64,000 nt of DNA from Thioclava sp. GXIMD4216 (GCF_037949285.1 NZ_CP149926.1:1-64000), one strand, 5' to 3'. Shown: positions 44,210 to 54,317, counted from the stretch's first letter. The notes: a model not told the origin generated them from the letters alone. Program-made: numbers and translations.

Positions 44210-45052
44210 TCACATACAGCCGAGCTTCGACATCTCCGCGCGGGCCTCGGACACGGCCTGCGCCTGCGGATAGCGTTGCCCCACCTGTCCCAAGGCCGTG
44301 CAGGCTTCGCTGCGCTGGCCAAGCTGACCCAGAGCCCAGCCCAGCTTCGTCAGGCTTTCCGGTGCCTTATCCCCGTCAGGATAGGTCGAGAAAGCGTTCA
44401 GCCAGGCCCTTGCCGCCCCTGCGGTATCGCCGGATTTCTGCAAGGCCTCGCCCTGATAATAGAGCGCGTCGTCGCTTAGTGGGCCACCCGTGTAGGATTG
44501 GGCAAAGGCCGCAAGCTCTTTCGCGGCGCGAGGAAAGTCACCCTGATCGAGCACCCCCTTGGCCCGATCGAAGTCCGACTGTTCATTCATCGCCAGATCG
44601 GCACTGGACTGGCCGGACCCGTTCGAGGACGCTGCCGGCGTCGGAGCCGCTGCAGCACTGCTATCTGCCCCGCCCAAAGGCGCGGTTTTACCAATCGAGG
44701 AGATGTCGCAACCCTGCTCCATCTCGCAGACACGGAATTCCAGATCCCCGATCCGGTTGGTGCCATCACTGACCACCCGATTGATCTTGTTCTGCAATTC
44801 TTCGGTCTGCGAGGTCAGCCGCGACAGCGACGCCTCCATCGTATCCATCCGTGCAAGCGCCGAGGCTCCGCCCGCCGCCTGAAGTCCCGAAGAGCCGGAG
44901 GACACCAGCTCCTGACGCAGGCCTTGCACCTGCGCCGAGAGCTGCGCCAGTTCCGAGCGGATATCGGCCAAAGACTGCTGGTCCTGCGCGAAGGCGGGCA
45001 GGCCCGCCATCATTGCCAAACCACAGACCGCCCCCTTCAGCGCACGCATCAT
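44210..45052 (-). CDS. ybgF: Cell division coordinator CpoB/YbgF
   Basis: 280 residues. Signal peptide (about 1-22, ending AFAQ), a coiled-coil trimerisation segment (about 25-100, SLADIRSELAQLSAQVQGLRQEL), a Ser/Ala-rich linker and a C-terminal TPR domain from about 155. Periplasmic partner of TolA that links outer-membrane constriction to wall synthesis at the septum. The ATG at 45052 overlaps the pal stop by one base (TGATG), which decides the start. Confidence 0.92.
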   Translation of the reverse strand: MMRALKGAVCGLAMMAGLPAFAQDQQSLADIRSELAQLSAQVQGLRQELVSSGSSGLQAAGGASALARMDTMEASLSRLTSQTEELQNKINRVVSDGTNRIGDLEFRVCEMEQGCDISSIGKTAPLGGADSSAAAAPTPAASSNGSGQSSADLAMNEQSDFDRAKGVLDQGDFPRAAKELAAFAQSYTGGPLSDDALYYQGEALQKSGDTAGAARAWLNAFSTYPDGDKAPESLTKLGWALGQLGQRSEACTALGQVGQRYPQAQAVSEARAEMSKLGCM

Positions 45053-45585
45053 CAGGAACCCGCGCCTTGTGCGATCACCGTCACGGCGCGACGGTTCTGC
45101 TGGTAGCATTCCGGTGCCGAGCAGACCGCGATCGGGCGCTCTTTACCATAGGACACGGTGCGCAGACGGTTGCCGCTGACACCTTGGCTGATCAGGAAGG
45201 CCTGTGCCGCGCTTGCACGGCGTGCCCCCAGCGCAAGGTTGTATTCGCGCGTGCCCTGTTCGTCGGCATGGCCTTCGATCACGGCAGTGTAATTCGGGTG
45301 GGCATTCAGCCATTGCGCCTGTTGGGTCAGGATCTGGGTGGCTTCGGGCGACAGGGTCGACTGGTCGACCATGAAATGCACCATGTCACCGATTTTCTTC
45401 TGGAAATAGGCGGGCGAGTTGGGGTCGTTGATATCGCCTTGGCTGACCGAGCCGTCCCCATAGCCGCTGCCATAGGCACCGCCCGGATCATTCACGCCCG
45501 AGCCATCGCCGAAGCGGTCGGGATTGTTACACGCGGCAAGGCCCAATGCGCTCAGCAGCAGGGCGGCTTTGAATGCGGTTTTCAT
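45052..45585 (-). CDS. pal: Peptidoglycan-associated lipoprotein Pal
   Basis: 177 residues. Lipobox LAAC (Cys about 19) anchors it in the outer membrane; a Gly/Asp-rich linker is followed by the OmpA-like domain with VDQSTLSPEATQILTQQAQWL, IEGHADEQGTREYNLALGARRA and SYGKERP. It binds peptidoglycan and TolB to keep the envelope layers together. The ATG at 45585 has GGAACGA upstream and is preferred to an in-frame ATG five codons before. It is coupled to ybgF. Confidence 0.96.
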   Translation of the reverse strand: MKTAFKAALLLSALGLAACNNPDRFGDGSGVNDPGGAYGSGYGDGSVSQGDINDPNSPAYFQKKIGDMVHFMVDQSTLSPEATQILTQQAQWLNAHPNYTAVIEGHADEQGTREYNLALGARRASAAQAFLISQGVSGNRLRTVSYGKERPIAVCSAPECYQQNRRAVTVIAQGAGS

Positions 45586-45651
45586 AGATCGTTCCATCAT
45601 ATCAGGTGCTCGTCATGAGCAGGGTAACAGTATTCTTCGGGCTTGGAAATG

Positions 45652-46989
45652 TCACTGCAGAAGCGGTGACCACGTCACATCAGAGGCCGCGCCGGGCGTC
45701 GGCACCTGCTTCAGGTTGCGGCCGGAAATATCCACCGACCACAGGCTTGCACCGCCGTTCGCGCCGGGGCTTTCGCGGGTGAACATGATCACACGGCCAT
45801 TGGGCGACCAAGTCGGACCCTCGTCAAGGAAGGAAGCGGTCAGCAGGCGTTCTTCCGAACCATCGGTGCGCATGACGCCAATATGGAAGCGCCCCGCATG
45901 CTGCTTGGTGAAGGCGATCATATCGCCGCGCGGCGACCAGACCGGCGTCGAATAGCGCCCTTCGCCAAAGGAAATACGGGTGGGTTCGCCGCCGCTTGCG
46001 CTCATGACATAAAGCTGCTGCGTGCCGGAGCGGTCGGATTCGAACACGATCTTCGACCCGTCAGGGCTGTAAGAGGGCGCGGTCTCGATGGCGGGGCTAT
46101 TGGTCAGGCGCTGCGGTGCGCCGCCATTGATGCCCATCCGGTAAAGGTCGGTATTGCCGCCCTGCTCCATCGAATAGAGGATCGAGCCGCCATCGGGCGA
46201 GAAGCGCGGCGAGAAGGTCATCGTGCCGGGGGTCTCGGGCAGAAGCTGCGAACTGACATTGCCCACATTCATCATCTTGATCCGCGGGAAGCCGGTTTCA
46301 AACGTGGTATAGATCAGCTTGGACCCGTCCGCCGAGAAGCGCGGCGCCAGAACGATGGTGCTGGAATCGGTGAGATAATTCACGTTCGCGCCATCATAAT
46401 CCATGATCGCCAGACGTTTCTGACGGGCGTTTTTCGGGCCACTTTCGGACACGAAGGCCACACGGCTGTCGAAATAGCCACCCTCGCCGGTGATGCGCGA
46501 ATAGATGGTATCGGCCACCTTATGCGCCAGACGCCGCCAGCTTTGCGGGCTGGCCGCCAGTTGCTGGCCCTCCCCCATCTCGGCCCCCGAATAGATATCG
46601 AAAAGACGGAATTTCACGACTGCCTTGCCGCCCTGCATCGAGACAGCCCCCACAATCAGCGCCTGCGCGTTGATCGCGGTCCAGTCGGAATAGTTCACCT
46701 GCGTGCCGAAGCTGGAGAAGCGCTGGATATGGGCGTTTTGCGGGATCTCGCGGAACAGGCCCGTGCCGGTCAGATCCGAACGGATCACGCTAGAGATATC
46801 CTGCGCAATCTTCGAGGCATCGCCGGTTTCGGCGATGAAGGTCGGCATGGCAAAGGGCAGCGGCTCGATCACACCATCGGTAATCTCGACATGCAGAGGT
46901 TCGCCATCCTGCGCCATCGCCGGAGCCGCAACCAGCCCCGCCGTCATCACACTTGCGGCGGCCACTCCGGCCAACATCATACGCAGCAT
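45652..46989 (-). CDS. tolB: Tol-Pal system protein TolB
   Basis: 445 residues. Signal peptide to about residue 27 (PAMAQ), an N-terminal alpha/beta domain, then a six-bladed beta-propeller of WD40-like repeats, each containing a FSPDG or YSPDG type turn (for example [44 protein letters not shown]). TolB moves between Pal and TolA during envelope constriction. AAGGAGTG before the ATG at 46989 sets the start; the longer frame has no such site. Confidence 0.96.
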   Translation of the reverse strand: MLRMMLAGVAAASVMTAGLVAAPAMAQDGEPLHVEITDGVIEPLPFAMPTFIAETGDASKIAQDISSVIRSDLTGTGLFREIPQNAHIQRFSSFGTQVNYSDWTAINAQALIVGAVSMQGGKAVVKFRLFDIYSGAEMGEGQQLAASPQSWRRLAHKVADTIYSRITGEGGYFDSRVAFVSESGPKNARQKRLAIMDYDGANVNYLTDSSTIVLAPRFSADGSKLIYTTFETGFPRIKMMNVGNVSSQLLPETPGTMTFSPRFSPDGGSILYSMEQGGNTDLYRMGINGGAPQRLTNSPAIETAPSYSPDGSKIVFESDRSGTQQLYVMSASGGEPTRISFGEGRYSTPVWSPRGDMIAFTKQHAGRFHIGVMRTDGSEERLLTASFLDEGPTWSPNGRVIMFTRESPGANGGASLWSVDISGRNLKQVPTPGAASDVTWSPLLQ

Positions 46990-47126
46990 CGAAACACTCC
47001 TTGTCTGGTCCGTTCCCGTCTGGTCAGAACGGGCAGGTTTTGTCGGTTGTAGCGCGGAATGGACGCAGGGCGCATCACATCCGCACGACATTTCGCGATG
47101 ATCGGACGATTTCCTTGAAAACCGCA

Positions 47127-48461
47127 TCAACGCATCCTCATGCTATCGGGGTTGAAATCCATCTCGATGGTTTTCCAGCGCCCGTATTTTTCCGCCGGAA
47201 GCGGGAAGCCATCCGAGCCACAGCGCACGATCGCGCGGCGTGCCGCCTCGAAGGCCTGCTTGGCAGCCGCATCCGACCCGCCCGACGACCCGATCATCTT
47301 GATCGTCGAAATGATCGGCGTGCCGTTCTGGTTCATCTGCACCGAAACCGTCACCGTGGTGCGCAGCGCCTCCGAGGACAGCGCGCCCACGTTCCAGCAT
47401 TGCTTCACATCGACAACCAGCGCCTCTTTCTCGCCGCGGGTGATCGGGGGGCCCATCGGCGCATTGCCGGTGCCGCCCGTGCCCTCACCGCCCAGAGCCT
47501 GCGCAAGCGCATCCTGCACCGCCTTCTCGGTATTGGGCGAAGGGGCTGCGGGTTTCGCAGCAGCAGGTTTTTCGGTCTTCTTATCGGCGGGTTTGGCCGC
47601 AGGCTTGTCCGCCTTTTTCTCGACCGGCTTGGCCGCAGGCTTGTCGGCCGGTTTCTCGGCTTTCTTCTCGACCGGCTTCGGCGTGTCGGCTTTGGGCGTG
47701 TCAGCCGCTGCGGTTTCCACCGGCTTCGGCTCTTCTTTCTTCGGCGGAGCGGGCTTCGTACGCGGCTTGGGGCTGACCGGCGGAGCCGATGTCTTGGCCT
47801 CTTCCACCGGCTTCGAGGCTTCGGTCTCGATCTCGGTGCCCGCCTCCTCGGGGGCCGCGGCCTCCTGCGCCTCTTCCTTCGGCTCTTCAGGCTTCGGCGC
47901 CTCGGCCTCTTGCGTGGCCTCCTTCGGCACCTCGGCCACCTTGGCTTCGGGCGCGGGGGTGGGCAGCGGATCGGGGGCCACACGCCGCGCGGGCTTGGGC
48001 ACCGGACGCGGGCTGAATTCGGGGGTCGAGGTGTCTTGCGGCACTTCGACGTCCGGCATCATCGAGGGCGGGACTTCCGTCACCTCTGTCGGCTCGGCAG
48101 GTGTATGGACCTCCGACAGATCGGGCTTGGCTTCGGGCTTGGCAACCGGCTCGGCCAGAGCCTCCTGCGGGGCCGGATCGGGGGCCTCGTCGGGGGCAGG
48201 CACATCCTCTGCCGGAGAGCTGTCCTGCTGCGGGGCGGCAATCGCTTCGGGCGCGGTGTCCTGCACCTCGCCCGCTTTGGGAGCTGCCGCCTGCATCGCT
48301 TGGAATTCGGCATCCGAGATCACCGAAACCTGCGTCATCTGTATCGGCTCGACCGGATCGCGTTTGATCAGGAGATCCCCCACGACAGCCCAGAGGATGA
48401 TCCCCGCATGGACCACCCCTGACACCCAAGTGCCGATCTTATCTGCCCGTTCCATCCGCAT
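47127..48461 (-). CDS. tolA: TolA energy-transducing protein
   Basis: 444 residues. An N-terminal membrane anchor (about 12-32), then a long Pro/Glu/Ala/Lys-rich periplasmic shaft (about 50-320) with repeats such as [18 protein letters not shown] in short runs, and a compact C-terminal domain (about 345-440) with a Cys pair and the TolA/TonB-like pattern. It couples the TolQR proton motor to TolB-Pal. Sequence in the shaft is of low complexity, as is usual for TolA. About 190 bases of non-coding DNA separate it from tolB's start upstream edge; tolR precedes it by 19 bases. Confidence 0.9.
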   Translation of the reverse strand: MRMERADKIGTWVSGVVHAGIILWAVVGDLLIKRDPVEPIQMTQVSVISDAEFQAMQAAAPKAGEVQDTAPEAIAAPQQDSSPAEDVPAPDEAPDPAPQEALAEPVAKPEAKPDLSEVHTPAEPTEVTEVPPSMMPDVEVPQDTSTPEFSPRPVPKPARRVAPDPLPTPAPEAKVAEVPKEATQEAEAPKPEEPKEEAQEAAAPEEAGTEIETEASKPVEEAKTSAPPVSPKPRTKPAPPKKEEPKPVETAAADTPKADTPKPVEKKAEKPADKPAAKPVEKKADKPAAKPADKKTEKPAAAKPAAPSPNTEKAVQDALAQALGGEGTGGTGNAPMGPPITRGEKEALVVDVKQCWNVGALSSEALRTTVTVSVQMNQNGTPIISTIKMIGSSGGSDAAAKQAFEAARRAIVRCGSDGFPLPAEKYGRWKTIEMDFNPDSMRMR

Positions 48462-48480
48462 AAAGTTGCGTGCCTTGCGC

Positions 48481-48951
48481 TTACTGTTTCGCCGGTCCCG
48501 TCAGCGACGGACCACCGGATTCGGTCACCAGAGTGATATTGTTGAAGCCCGCGCCATTCAGGGCGCCCATGACTTCGACCACACGGGCATAGTTGATACC
48601 GCCATCGGCGCGCAGGTAGATCTTGTTGCTGTCCCGCTCGGCGGCGATCGCCTGCAAACGGCCCACAAGCTCGTCTTCCGGCACGGTCGAGTTCATCAGC
48701 GACACCGTGCCATCAAGCTGCAGCGAAATGGTCAGCGGCTCTTCCTGTTCGGTCGGCACCGCCTTGGCCGAGGTCTTCGGCAATTCCAGCGGCACACCCA
48801 CGGTCATCATCGGCGCGGCCACCATGAAGATGACCAGCAGCACCATCATCACATCGACCATCGGCGTGACGTTGATCTCGGCCATCGCCTGATGCTTGCC
48901 GCGCCCGCGCCGCCCTCTCCGGCTAGAATTTTTCATCACACCGCCGCTCAT
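48481..48951 (-). CDS. tolR: TolR proton-channel protein
   Basis: 156 residues of the ExbD/TolR family with one span (about 32-52). MAEINVTPMVDVMMVLLVIFMVAAPMM, in pieces, holds the conserved proton-relay Asp in TPMVDVMLVLL-type context (D33). A basic, Arg/Gly-rich cytoplasmic tip precedes it and the periplasmic domain carries LRADGGINYARVVEVMGAL. It forms the inner-membrane motor with TolQ. The start at 48951 lies three bases after the tolQ stop; a second ATG five codons on is possible. Confidence 0.94.
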   Translation of the reverse strand: MSGGVMKNSSRRGRRGRGKHQAMAEINVTPMVDVMMVLLVIFMVAAPMMTVGVPLELPKTSAKAVPTEQEEPLTISLQLDGTVSLMNSTVPEDELVGRLQAIAAERDSNKIYLRADGGINYARVVEVMGALNGAGFNNITLVTESGGPSLTGPAKQ

Positions 48952-48954
48952 GGA

Positions 48955-49650
48955 TCAGGCGTCCAGCTGGCGCGACAGGATGGTGGAGAACTCGTCGGAA
49001 AACGCCTCGTAGCCGCCAACGATACGGTCGGCATCGCCCGAAAGCTTGTTGTAGAAGATCACGGCAGGAATCGCCGCAAGCAGACCGAGGGCCGTGGCCA
49101 CCAGTGCCTCGGAGATACCGGGAGCCACGACGGCCAGCGAGGTGTTCTGCGAAATCGCGATTTCCTCGAACGCCACCTTGATCCCCCAGACCGTCCCGAA
49201 CAGCCCCACGAAGGGCGCGGTGGAACCGACCGTGGCAAGGAAGGGCAGCCCGTTGTTGAGCTTCTCGCTTTCCTTGGTGATCGCCACATCCATCGAACGC
49301 TCGATCCGCGACTGCGCACCGGCGATCAGATTGCCGTCCTGACGGTGGCTGCGACGCCATTCCAGCATACCGGCGGCAAAGATCTTCTCGCTCGCGCCAT
49401 CGGGGCGGGTGCCGATCTGCTCGAACAGCTCGTCCAGCGGCTCGCCCGACCAGAAGGCCTGATCGAAAGTCTCGGCCTCGCGGCGGGCCGCGCGGAACGA
49501 GATGAATTTACGGATGATGATCGCCCAGGACCAGAAGCTGGACAGCATCAGCAGGATCACCACGAGTTTTACGGTTAGGGAGGCACGGGCAAAAAGGGCA
49601 AGCAGCGAGAAATCCATCTGCTGCGCCGCGCCAAGCACGTCTGTTTCCAT
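48955..49650 (-). CDS. tolQ: TolQ proton-channel protein
   Basis: 231 residues of the ExbB/TolQ family with three spans (about 20-45, 135-160 and 170-190). The conserved GLFGTVWGIKVAFEEIA and SEALVATALGLLAAIPAVIFYN segments line the proton path. The ATG at 49650 (METDVLG) is chosen over a TTG six codons upstream. Heads the tolQRA run, with ybgC upstream on the same strand after 117 bases, where a promoter may lie. Confidence 0.95.
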   Translation of the reverse strand: METDVLGAAQQMDFSLLALFARASLTVKLVVILLMLSSFWSWAIIIRKFISFRAARREAETFDQAFWSGEPLDELFEQIGTRPDGASEKIFAAGMLEWRRSHRQDGNLIAGAQSRIERSMDVAITKESEKLNNGLPFLATVGSTAPFVGLFGTVWGIKVAFEEIAISQNTSLAVVAPGISEALVATALGLLAAIPAVIFYNKLSGDADRIVGGYEAFSDEFSTILSRQLDA

Positions 49651-49767
49651 CAGTCTACTGCTCGTCAAATAGGGGCCGCGTTTGTCGCGGGTTGATTGGC
49701 AGCGATTTTAGCGCACATAAAGGGGCTACGCCATAACATCTACGTCACCTAGGGCCAAATTGCGCAC

Positions 49768-50169
49768 CTAATGCAGGCTCGGAGCCAACTTCCGGCGTAT
49801 TTCGGCAGATATCCGCTGCGCCGCCCCTGCCTCGTTCAGGCATACAAGGGTGACCTGCGCGGCAAAAAGCACCTCTCCCGCGCGTTTGACCTCCTGCGCA
49901 AGCTGGATCCGCGCGCCTGTTTCGGCCAGCAGCGTGGTCGAGACAACCAACTCGTCATCATATCGGGCAGGCTTGAGATACTCGGCCTCGACACGGCGCA
50001 CGGCGAACACCGTGCCGGTCTCCGCCTTCATCCGCGCCTGATCCACACCAAGCGACCGGACCCATTCGCTGCGCCCGCGCTCGATGAATTTCAGGTAGTT
50101 GGCATAATAGACGATCCCCGCCAGATCGGTATCTTCGTAATAGACGCGGATCGGAAATTCAAAAGCCAT
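49768..50169 (-). CDS. ybgC: Acyl-CoA thioesterase YbgC
   Basis: 133 residues with the hotdog fold of the 4-hydroxybenzoyl-CoA thioesterase family. YYEDTDLAGIVYYANYLKFIERGRSEW holds the catalytic Asp (D15 region) in DTDxxGxVYYANYL. In E. coli YbgC hydrolyses short acyl-CoA and associates with the Tol-Pal locus. AAGGTC precedes the ATG. Its position ahead of tolQ is conserved widely in proteobacteria. Confidence 0.95.
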   Translation of the reverse strand: MAFEFPIRVYYEDTDLAGIVYYANYLKFIERGRSEWVRSLGVDQARMKAETGTVFAVRRVEAEYLKPARYDDELVVSTTLLAETGARIQLAQEVKRAGEVLFAAQVTLVCLNEAGAAQRISAEIRRKLAPSLH

Positions 50170-50193
50170 CTCAAGACCTTACTTATGAATCCG

Positions 50194-50904
50194 TTAGTTT
50201 TTCGGGGCCAGTTTCGCCTCGGCCATATCCTGCACCATGCGGGCGCTGGCGGCCTCGGCTTTCTCGCGCATCAGATTGGCACGGGCAAAAAGGCGCAGCG
50301 CATGGGCGGCCTCGTCGGCCACGGGCGGCATGACCGGATCATAGCTGGCGGCAATCAGCGCCGCCACCTCGGGGCGCAGCACAGCGGCCCCGCGCGCCAG
50401 CCCCAGCGGAGACTGCGCGGCCCATGCCTCGCTTCCCCATGCGAGAATCATCTGCACCGCCTGCCCCAGCGCGATCGTCTCGGCAGGCACCTCGGCCATA
50501 GCCTCATCCATCCGCACGAAACTGAAACAGGCCCGAATGGCCCCCTGATCATCGAAGCGGAAGGTGCGGTAATGGGTTGCCCCCGCATCATCCAGACGCA
50601 CAACCAGATCCTGCAGACCCGGCAGCATATGATCGAGGTTCGGAACCTCCAGAAGTTCCTGCCAGTCACGGAAGAAGAAGATCATCAGATTGGCCCCGAG
50701 CTCCGGATCGGTCTCGGCCAGCTTATGGCCCGACAGCGCCACGACCGCCTCCAAAGCGCCTTTCATGATCTGCAGCGTCTCTTCCTGCACGCCGAAGACG
50801 ATCGGCACGATCGGCCTGCCCCAGCGCGCGAAATGGTAATGCCCATCCGCGCGGGTAAACAGGGCGGTGATCTCTTCGGGCGTCAGGCTACAGGCTTCGG
50901 TCAT
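50194..50904 (-). CDS. Conserved-type protein of unknown function
   Basis: 236 residues, no signal peptide and no membrane span. I do not recognise the family. It is rich in Ala, Glu and Leu and has a hydrophobic centre around LMIFFFRDWQELLEV (about 90-104); the C-terminal third is helical with ARANLMREKAEAASARM. Codon use matches the neighbours. GAGGACCACC supports the ATG at 50904. ybgC starts 24 bases beyond its stop on the same strand, so it may be transcribed with the tol genes. In relatives this position upstream of ybgC is often occupied by ruv genes, which are absent here. Confidence 0.75.
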   Translation of the reverse strand: MTEACSLTPEEITALFTRADGHYHFARWGRPIVPIVFGVQEETLQIMKGALEAVVALSGHKLAETDPELGANLMIFFFRDWQELLEVPNLDHMLPGLQDLVVRLDDAGATHYRTFRFDDQGAIRACFSFVRMDEAMAEVPAETIALGQAVQMILAWGSEAWAAQSPLGLARGAAVLRPEVAALIAASYDPVMPPVADEAAHALRLFARANLMREKAEAASARMVQDMAEAKLAPKN

Positions 50905-50996
50905 GGTGGTCCTCGTCTCTTGCTCGCGATCATAGGGCGTCGCGCGGGCGAGCAAAAGGCGTCATTCGCCCCTGTCGCCCAACGCAGCCCCTATGG

Positions 50997-51554
50997 CTAG
51001 AAACCGGCATGGGTTTCCAGAAAGGCCAGTTCGGGCTTGGTGCTTTCGCGCTTGAGCGCGGCATTGCGATGCGGAAACCGGCCAAAACGCGCAATGATGT
51101 CGCGATGGGCTTCGGCAAAGCGCTGCCCTTCCGCATTCTGCGCCGCCGTATAAAGCGCGAGCGCGCGGTCCTGATCGGCCAGTTCCTCGGAATGCATGAA
51201 GGGCAGGTAGAAAAAGGCAGCCGCTGCCGGATCCACCTCTTTCGCGACAGCCGCATCGAAGCCTTGCGACAGCGCCGCATCCGCCACCGCCCGCGCCTTG
51301 GCATCGCTGGCAAAGGCATGGCCGGTCCCGCGGAACATGTTGCGCGGAAACTGGTCGAGCAAGATCACCAGTGCCAGCGCCGACTGCGCGGCCTGCTGCC
51401 AATCCGCCAGCGCGCCCTGCGCCGCATCGGCCTGCAAGGCGGAGAAACGGTCGCGGATTTCGCCGTCGAACCGCTCGTCTTTGACAAACCATTTCTCGCG
51501 ATTTTCCGGTGCGAACCAGAATTCCAGAACATCCTGCGCGCGTGATGGTGCCAT
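50997..51554 (-). CDS. DUF924 family protein
   Basis: 185 residues matching DUF924 (TPR-like, YgfB-unrelated): VLEFWFAPENREKWFVKDERFDGEI, LVILLDQFPRNMFRGTGHAFASD and FFYLPFMHSEELADQD are the three signature regions, followed by ARFGRFPHRNAALKRES. These signatures are strongly conserved but the function is unknown; the fold is tetratricopeptide-like. AAAGGAGG precedes the ATG. It stands alone between the hypothetical gene and the BCCT transporter gene. Confidence 0.9.
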   Translation of the reverse strand: MAPSRAQDVLEFWFAPENREKWFVKDERFDGEIRDRFSALQADAAQGALADWQQAAQSALALVILLDQFPRNMFRGTGHAFASDAKARAVADAALSQGFDAAVAKEVDPAAAAFFYLPFMHSEELADQDRALALYTAAQNAEGQRFAEAHRDIIARFGRFPHRNAALKRESTKPELAFLETHAGF

Positions 51555-51623
51555 GTTGGCCTCCTTTGGCTACGGGTGGAGCCTATAGATAGGCCGAAGC
51601 GACGACAGCCCCAATACAAGGCG

Positions 51624-51657
51624 CAAAAAATAACGGGCACCGCGACGGGTGCCCGTT
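51624..51657 (-). terminator. Terminator after the BCCT transporter gene
   Basis: A 10 bp perfect stem AACGGGCACC/GGTGCCCGTT (51632-51657), followed on the minus strand by ATTTTTTGCG. It lies 24 bases beyond the transporter stop. Confidence 0.92.
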
Positions 51658-51680
51658 GGACGCTCCTGCCCGAAACCGGC

Positions 51681-53303
51681 TCAGGCGTTCTTTTCGGCCT
51701 GTAGACCTTTGACGATGGAATAGCACATCACCAGCAGAACCACGGTAAAGGGCAGCCCTGTCGAGATCACCATGGATTGCAGGGCCGAAAGCCCGCCCCC
51801 AAGCAGCAGCACAATCGCGACCACGCCCTCGAAGGTCGCCCAGAACACCCGCTGCGGAACGGGGGCATTGACCTTGCCACCTGCGGTGATGGTGTCGATC
51901 ACCAGCGAGCCCGAATCCGAGGAGGTCACGAAGAACACGATCACAAGGATCACCCCCACAACCGAGGTGATCTGCGACAGCGGCAGCGCCTCCAGCACGC
52001 GGAACAGTTTCACCGAGATATCGGCATCCACGGCGGCCTGATAGCCGTCCTGAATGACCTGCTGCAACGCGACGCCCCCGAAGATCGACATCCAGACCAC
52101 ACAGGCCAGCGACGGGATCAGCAGCACACAGACCACGAATTCGCGCACCGTCCGCCCGCGCGAGACACGCGCGATGAACATACCCACAAACGGCGACCAG
52201 CTGATCCACCATGCCCAGTAATACGAGGTCCAGCCCTGCACGAAGCGGGTATCTTCACGCCCGAACGGGTTCGACAGCGCCGGAAGTTCGGTCAGGTAGG
52301 CACCAAGACCGGTGCCGATATCGCCCAGAAGGGTCAGCGTCGGGCCGGTGAACAGCACGAAAAGCAACAGAACCAGCGCGAGGATCATGTTGATTTCCGA
52401 CAGTTTCTGCACGCCCCCTTCCAGCCCGCGCAGCACCGAGACAAGCGCCACAGCGGTAATACAGATGATCAGGATCACCTGCACCGTCGTCGAGATCGGA
52501 ATGCCCAGCACGGCATGCAGACCGGCATTGGCCTGCGTGGCCCCCAGCCCTAGTGAGGTTGCCAGACCGAAGAGCGTGGCAAAGACCGCCAGAATATCGA
52601 TGATATGGCCCGGCCAGCCCCAGATCCGCTCGCCCAGGATCGGATAGAAGGCCGAACGGATCGTCAGCGGCAGCCCCTTGTTATAGGAGAACAGCGCCAG
52701 AGCGAGCGCCAGCACCGCGTAGATGGCCCAAGGATGCAGGGCCCAATGGTAGATGGTCGCGGCCATGCCCAGCTTGAAGGCGGCCTCGGTATCGCCTTGC
52801 GCCCCGCCCAGCGGTGCGCCAGCCGCCCCTGCGAACGAGGTCGAGAAATGGGTCAGCGGCTCCCCCACGCCATAGAACATCAGACCGATGCCCATACCGG
52901 CGGCAAACAGCATCGCAAACCATGCCGGATAGCCGAAGTCGGGAGTCGCTTCCGACCCGCCCAACCGCACCTTGCCCCAAGGCGAGACAATCAGGAACAG
53001 ACTGAACAGCACGAAAATGTCGCCCGCTGACAGGAAGAACCAGTCGAACCCGCCCGTGACCGACGAAAAGAGCCAGCTGAACAGGGACTGGGCCGTCTGG
53101 GGGAAGACCAGCGTAAACAGCACGAATAACACGACAGCCACAGCAGAGATGGCGAAGACCGGATTGTGGATATCGAAATCCAGTCTGCCGACACTGCCTT
53201 CGATATTATCCTGTCCGACGGAATAGTCGGTGTCGATCGGGGCGGCGTCGCCCTCGGGGGCGGGCACGCCCAAATCCTCGTCCTGATCGATTGTCTCTGC
53301 CAT
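51681..53303 (-). CDS. BCCT family transporter (betaine/choline/carnitine type)
   Basis: 540 residues with about twelve membrane spans. AAGMGIGLMFYGVGEPLTHF is the Gly-rich TM3 segment and YYWAWWISWSPFVGMFIARVSRGRTVREF the tryptophan-rich TM8 region that binds the quaternary ammonium group. Members import glycine betaine, choline, carnitine or DMSP, driven by sodium or protons, often under osmotic stress. The N-terminal 45 residues are acidic and cytoplasmic. AGGAGACG supports the ATG at 53303. No betaine synthesis genes are adjacent, but the phosphatidylcholine synthase gene upstream makes choline uptake plausible. Confidence 0.93.
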   Translation of the reverse strand: MAETIDQDEDLGVPAPEGDAAPIDTDYSVGQDNIEGSVGRLDFDIHNPVFAISAVAVVLFVLFTLVFPQTAQSLFSWLFSSVTGGFDWFFLSAGDIFVLFSLFLIVSPWGKVRLGGSEATPDFGYPAWFAMLFAAGMGIGLMFYGVGEPLTHFSTSFAGAAGAPLGGAQGDTEAAFKLGMAATIYHWALHPWAIYAVLALALALFSYNKGLPLTIRSAFYPILGERIWGWPGHIIDILAVFATLFGLATSLGLGATQANAGLHAVLGIPISTTVQVILIICITAVALVSVLRGLEGGVQKLSEINMILALVLLLFVLFTGPTLTLLGDIGTGLGAYLTELPALSNPFGREDTRFVQGWTSYYWAWWISWSPFVGMFIARVSRGRTVREFVVCVLLIPSLACVVWMSIFGGVALQQVIQDGYQAAVDADISVKLFRVLEALPLSQITSVVGVILVIVFFVTSSDSGSLVIDTITAGGKVNAPVPQRVFWATFEGVVAIVLLLGGGLSALQSMVISTGLPFTVVLLVMCYSIVKGLQAEKNA

Positions 53304-53609
53304 GCAGCGTCTCCTGTCCTGTTTCCTTTGTCGCTCCGGCGCGGTCAGTTGCGGACCTGCCCCCAAGACCCCGAGGCCGGATCGGGTGCGCGGGCCCCCA
53401 GATACGACGAGAGCGCAATGCCGTGCGTGTGCGGCTTTGCGTGTAAAGGCCAAGATGACAGCCCGACGCGACCCGTAAGTGCCAAAAGCGACGCGAAGTG
53501 TCGCTTATGAGACATTGCGTCCCAAAACTCCACCACTGAAACAAGCAAAAATCCGCCGGGTTCCCGGCGGAGGACAGAAATATGCGGATTCTATCGGAAA
53601 AGCGGCGTG
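53304..53609. other. Intergenic region upstream of the BCCT transporter
   Basis: About 300 bases with no supported gene. It contains the terminator of the phosphatidylcholine synthase gene (53545-53572) and a 7 bp inverted repeat AAGCGAC/GTCGCTT at 53486-53506, about 185 bases before the transporter start, which could be an operator or a small hairpin. Confidence 0.5.
53545..53572 (-). terminator. Terminator after the phosphatidylcholine synthase gene
   Basis: TCCGCCGGG/CCCGGCGGA stem at 53552-53571. On the minus strand it is followed by TTTTTGC and lies 38 bases beyond the stop. Confidence 0.9.
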
Positions 53610-54317
53610 TCAGCGGCTTCGCAGGGGCACCACTTGCTGCACGATCCCGACGAAGAGCAGATAGAGCGAACTGAGGATCAGCCCGAAATGCACCCATGCA
53701 GGCGAATGGAAATTGGTCCATGCCGCAATGGCCGCGAAGACCACCCAGGCCAGCGCGATCGGCAATGACAGCGCGCGCCAACGCTCTGTCCTGACCGGAT
53801 GGATGAATTTCAACGGCAGGAACATCGCCACCGTACAGATCAGCACCAGCACCAGAATAACCGGCGGGGTCGGTGCCACAGCAAACACGACCAGCGCCAC
53901 CATATTCCAGCAGCCCGGAAAGCCGGAAAAGGAATTATCTTTGGTTTTCATGCGTGTATCCGAAAAGTACACAACGCTGAAATAGGTGATAGCCACCACC
54001 ACAAGCCAGCCCGGCCACCCCGGAAGCAGGTCGGATTTGAACAGCGCATAGGCGGGAATGAAGACATAGGTCAGATAGTCGATGATCAGATCCATCAGGA
54101 CCCCGTCATAGACCGGCGCGTTCCGTTTGACATCATAGCGCCGCGCAAGGGGGCCGTCGATGCCATCCACAACAAGCGCCACGACCAGCCACAAGAACAT
54201 GACGCTCCAGTTTCGCTCGACGGCTGCATCAAGAGCCAGAAGCGAAAAGACCGCTCCGGTTGCAGTGAGAAAGTGAACGGAGAGAGCTTTGGTGCGTAAC
54301 ATCATAATTCGGGTCAT
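53610..54317 (-). CDS. pcs: Phosphatidylcholine synthase (CDP-diacylglycerol-choline type)
   Basis: 235 residues, polytopic membrane enzyme of the CDP-alcohol phosphotransferase family. The catalytic motif is spread over D51, D54-G55, A58-R59, G72, D76 and D80, the last three in DGVLMDLIIDYLTYVFIP, the form typical of bacterial Pcs, which condenses CDP-diacylglycerol directly with choline. About eight spans. Pcs needs exogenous choline, for which the neighbouring BCCT carrier is a possible source. The start at 54317 is moderately supported; MMLRTK four codons later is an alternative. Confidence 0.88.
   Translation of the reverse strand: MTRIMMLRTKALSVHFLTATGAVFSLLALDAAVERNWSVMFLWLVVALVVDGIDGPLARRYDVKRNAPVYDGVLMDLIIDYLTYVFIPAYALFKSDLLPGWPGWLVVVAITYFSVVYFSDTRMKTKDNSFSGFPGCWNMVALVVFAVAPTPPVILVLVLICTVAMFLPLKFIHPVRTERWRALSLPIALAWVVFAAIAAWTNFHSPAWVHFGLILSSLYLLFVGIVQQVVPLRSR

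Noticed and set aside
47500..48300. Low-complexity tract in tolA considered as a repeat element
   Set aside because: Pro/Glu/Ala/Lys repeats are the normal periplasmic shaft of TolA.
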